64,000 bases of DNA from Pseudochrobactrum saccharolyticum. Lineage in GTDB: Bacteria > Pseudomonadota > Alphaproteobacteria > Rhizobiales > Rhizobiaceae. The stretch spans positions 62,001-126,000 of the forward strand of contig NZ_VZPG01000003.1 in NCBI RefSeq assembly GCF_008801715.1, in the 5' to 3' direction. This document shows positions 62,227-64,000 of this stretch, in pieces; within the stretch, counting starts at the first letter, position 1; the number at the start of each line of letters is the position of its first letter. The translations under genes and the position numbers were made by a program. The notes below the pieces were generated by a model. The model was not told where the DNA came from, searched no databases, and saw only the letters and a program-made list of their open reading frames with translations.

Positions 62227-64000
62227 CAAATGGGGGGCGGATAACCGAGTTTACCCACCGACCTCCGGAAAGCCGGGTCAACGTGACCCTTTACTTACAC
62301 CTTACATTGTCCCTTATGCGCGGGGGTTTGATGATAACCGTTATACCCGGAACGTCCTTGTCACCGGTGCGCAGAGCGGCAAGACCGAGACGATCCTTGA
62401 CGTAATCGGTTACCGCTGTGATACGCGGCCAGTTCCTATTCTTTACGTGGGTCCGTCGCGTGAATTCCTCACTGACCAGTTTGAGCCGCGCCTGATGGGG
62501 CTTTTTGACGAGGCTCCGAAACTCAAGCGCAAGCTGGCGCGCGGTAAGCGTATGAAAAAGACCTTGAAGCGTGTCGCGGGTGTTACCGTTCGCCTGGCTC
62601 ATGCCGGTTCTTCAACGGCTCTTAAATCCGACCCTGCCGGTTTGGCACTGGTCGATGAATACGACGAAATGCTCTCGAACATTAAAGGACAAGGCGACCC
62701 ACTCGGTCTTGTCGAAGCTCGCGGTATTACATATGCGGACTTCATGACTGGCATAACTTCAACGCCGTCGCAGGGGATGGTCGAAACTGAGATGGATCAC
62801 GAAAGCGGCCTTGAATTTTGGGGGGTTGTTGCCCCTGAGGATGTAACCTCGCCGATCTGGCGACTTTGGCAGGAGGGCACGCGGCATCATTGGACATGGC
62901 GCTGCCCGCATTGTCGCGAATGGTTTGTTCCTCGGTTCAAGTGCTTATCATGGCCGAAAACCGCGACGCCCGCACAGGCGCGTCGCGAAGCCTTTATCGA
63001 ATGTCCTCGTAACGGGTGCGTTATCGAGGAAGTCCACAAAGAGGCCATGAACGCCGAGGGCATTTATGTTGCGCCGGGGCAAACAGTTAATGTGGACGGG
63101 AGCGTACTCGGCGATCCTCCCGATACGACGACGCTATCGTTCTGGGTATCCGGCCTCGCTTCACCTTTCGTTTCTTTCGGAGAGAGGGCGGAAACGTATC
63201 TAAAAGCACTCGCATCGGGTGAAACCGACAAGGTTCAGACTGCTGTCAACGCCGGTTTCGGTGAGGTTTATACGCCGGGCGGTGGTGATGTTCCAGAGTG
63301 GCAGGAAGTTGCAAAGCTTAAAGCACCGTACCTTCCCCGAACCCTTCCGGATCAAGCCCTGTTCTTAACGGCTGGTATTGATGTTCAGAAAAACCGCCTC
63401 CCGTTCGTTATCCGAGCGTGGGGCGCGCGTGCCACCTCTTGGCTGATCGATAGCGGTGACCTGTGGGGAGATACCTCTCAACAAGAAGTATGGGATGATC
63501 TGGCCGATCTCATTACGCAGCCGATTGATGGTCTGCAGATCCGTCTTGTGTTCGTGGATAGTGGTTTCCGCCCGGGCAAGAAATTTGCCGTGCCTGAACA
63601 TCGTGTTTACTCGTTCGCACGGCGTTTCCCTCGGTTCGTATTCCCGACGAAAGGGCGGAGGACACAAACACGTCCGATTATTCAGTCAAAGATCGAAGTA
63701 AAGGCCGACGGTAAGACCTCTAAATACGGTCTTACCCTGCACTTGCTCGATACTGATCACTGGAAAAGTTGGGTTCATGAGCGCCTGCGGTACCCGCATA
63801 TCAGGGAAGACGGCGAGGCCTCTCTCGGAGCTTGGTATCTTCATGGGGAAACGGCGGATGATTACTGCCAACAGATCGTAAGTGAAGCTCGAACAACCTC
63901 GCCGACTGGTGCTCCGGTCTGGGTTCAGCGTTCCCGCGAGAACCATTATCTTGACTGCGAGGCATTGGCGGCGGCGGCTGGCTACCAACTAAACGCGCAT
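62126..64000 (+). CDS. Terminase large subunit, partial at window end
   Basis: An ATG at 62126, with AAGGG 5 bases upstream, opens a frame that stays open to the window end (625 codons), in the +1 frame relative to the small subunit. It has the GpA/TerL ATPase: Walker A GAQSGKT (81-87) and Walker B LALVDEYDE (173-181). A zinc-finger-like CPHC with a second pair (ECPRNGC) lies near residues 265-310. The nuclease domain begins around residue 410 (FLTAGIDVQKNR, then FVDSG). It cuts and pumps DNA into capsids. The C-terminus is outside the window. Confidence 0.93.
   Translation, partial: MGRLLDHKASSEKRVRLYDLAAILWEPTEKTTPDKWGADNRVYPPTSGKPGQRDPLLTPYIVPYARGFDDNRYTRNVLVTGAQSGKTETILDVIGYRCDTRPVPILYVGPSREFLTDQFEPRLMGLFDEAPKLKRKLARGKRMKKTLKRVAGVTVRLAHAGSSTALKSDPAGLALVDEYDEMLSNIKGQGDPLGLVEARGITYADFMTGITSTPSQGMVETEMDHESGLEFWGVVAPEDVTSPIWRLWQEGTRHHWTWRCPHCREWFVPRFKCLSWPKTATPAQARREAFIECPRNGCVIEEVHKEAMNAEGIYVAPGQTVNVDGSVLGDPPDTTTLSFWVSGLASPFVSFGERAETYLKALASGETDKVQTAVNAGFGEVYTPGGGDVPEWQEVAKLKAPYLPRTLPDQALFLTAGIDVQKNRLPFVIRAWGARATSWLIDSGDLWGDTSQQEVWDDLADLITQPIDGLQIRLVFVDSGFRPGKKFAVPEHRVYSFARRFPRFVFPTKGRRTQTRPIIQSKIEVKADGKTSKYGLTLHLLDTDHWKSWVHERLRYPHIREDGEASLGAWYLHGETADDYCQQIVSEARTTSPTGAPVWVQRSRENHYLDCEALAAAAGYQLNAH

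Larger units (their letters stand above)
47532..64000. mobile_element. Prophage at tRNA-Phe, left part
   Basis: Everything after tRNA-Phe has phage character: an AlpA-like gene, Bet recombinase with exonuclease, an S24 repressor opposite a Cro-like gene, a DnaB-like helicase, a Z-like tail gene and terminase subunits. Genes before the repressor run mostly on the minus strand and those after it on the plus strand, the usual lambdoid early layout. The element continues past the window; structural genes and the right attachment site are not seen. No integrase is visible. Packaging genes look intact, so it may be functional. Confidence 0.9.

Overview
The window looks like chromosome of an alphaproteobacterium of the Hyphomicrobiales, most likely a Brucellaceae relative (Ochrobactrum/Pseudochrobactrum/Paenochrobactrum type). 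This is inference from gene families and arrangement: a DUF1127 gene followed by CCUCCUCCC-loop RNAs, a BigR-type sulfide operon, opp genes with a fused double ATPase, a Tim44-like exported protein, and base composition near half GC by eye. Genus cannot be fixed without a search. No CRISPR array or rRNA was seen; there is one tRNA gene.

Positions 1-47455 are ordinary chromosome. In order: the start of a polysaccharide polymerase-like membrane protein; a PmrAB/QseBC-like two-component system with a CTTAAG-N5-CTTAAG box; dsbD plus a DsbA-like protein and a DsrE-like protein; a DUF1127 gene with three anti-Shine-Dalgarno hairpins; two unknown membrane proteins; an Lrp regulator divergent from a saccharopine dehydrogenase-like gene; an orphan amino-acid binding protein and a DadA-like oxidase; a RES/Xre toxin-antitoxin pair followed closely by a fused hydroxyacid dehydrogenase-glycerate kinase; a TPP riboswitch with thiMED (thiamine salvage); a BigR operon (sulfide sensing, persulfide oxidation, sulfur transport); a Tim44-like protein; a YhaO-YhaN (SbcDC-like) pair; an unknown exported protein; a GlcD-like flavoenzyme; oppABC(DF); a glutarate/glutaryl-CoA module; cidAB; a CycA-like permease; and gcvTHP under a tandem glycine riboswitch.

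Positions 47456-64000 are tRNA-Phe and the left part of a prophage that runs off the window. The phage part has an AlpA-like gene, small genes, an HNH protein, a Bet/exonuclease recombination operon (minus strand), a DUF2806-like gene, a CI-type S24 repressor facing a Cro-like gene, a plus-strand replication module (RuvC-like nuclease, DnaB-like helicase), a self-contained lipocalin gene, a Z-like tail gene, and terminase small and large subunits. Copies of GAAAG-N5-CTTTC lie both in the CI/Cro divergent region and in front of the recombination operon, which suggests one repressor controls both. No integrase is visible in the window.

No single locus can be declared a new system from sequence alone. 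The most interesting are the anti-Shine-Dalgarno hairpin array and a look-alike hairpin in the prophage, the dehydrogenase-kinase fusion just behind a RES toxin, the repressor operator network, and the accessory prophage genes (DUF2806-like, antisense membrane protein, lipocalin).
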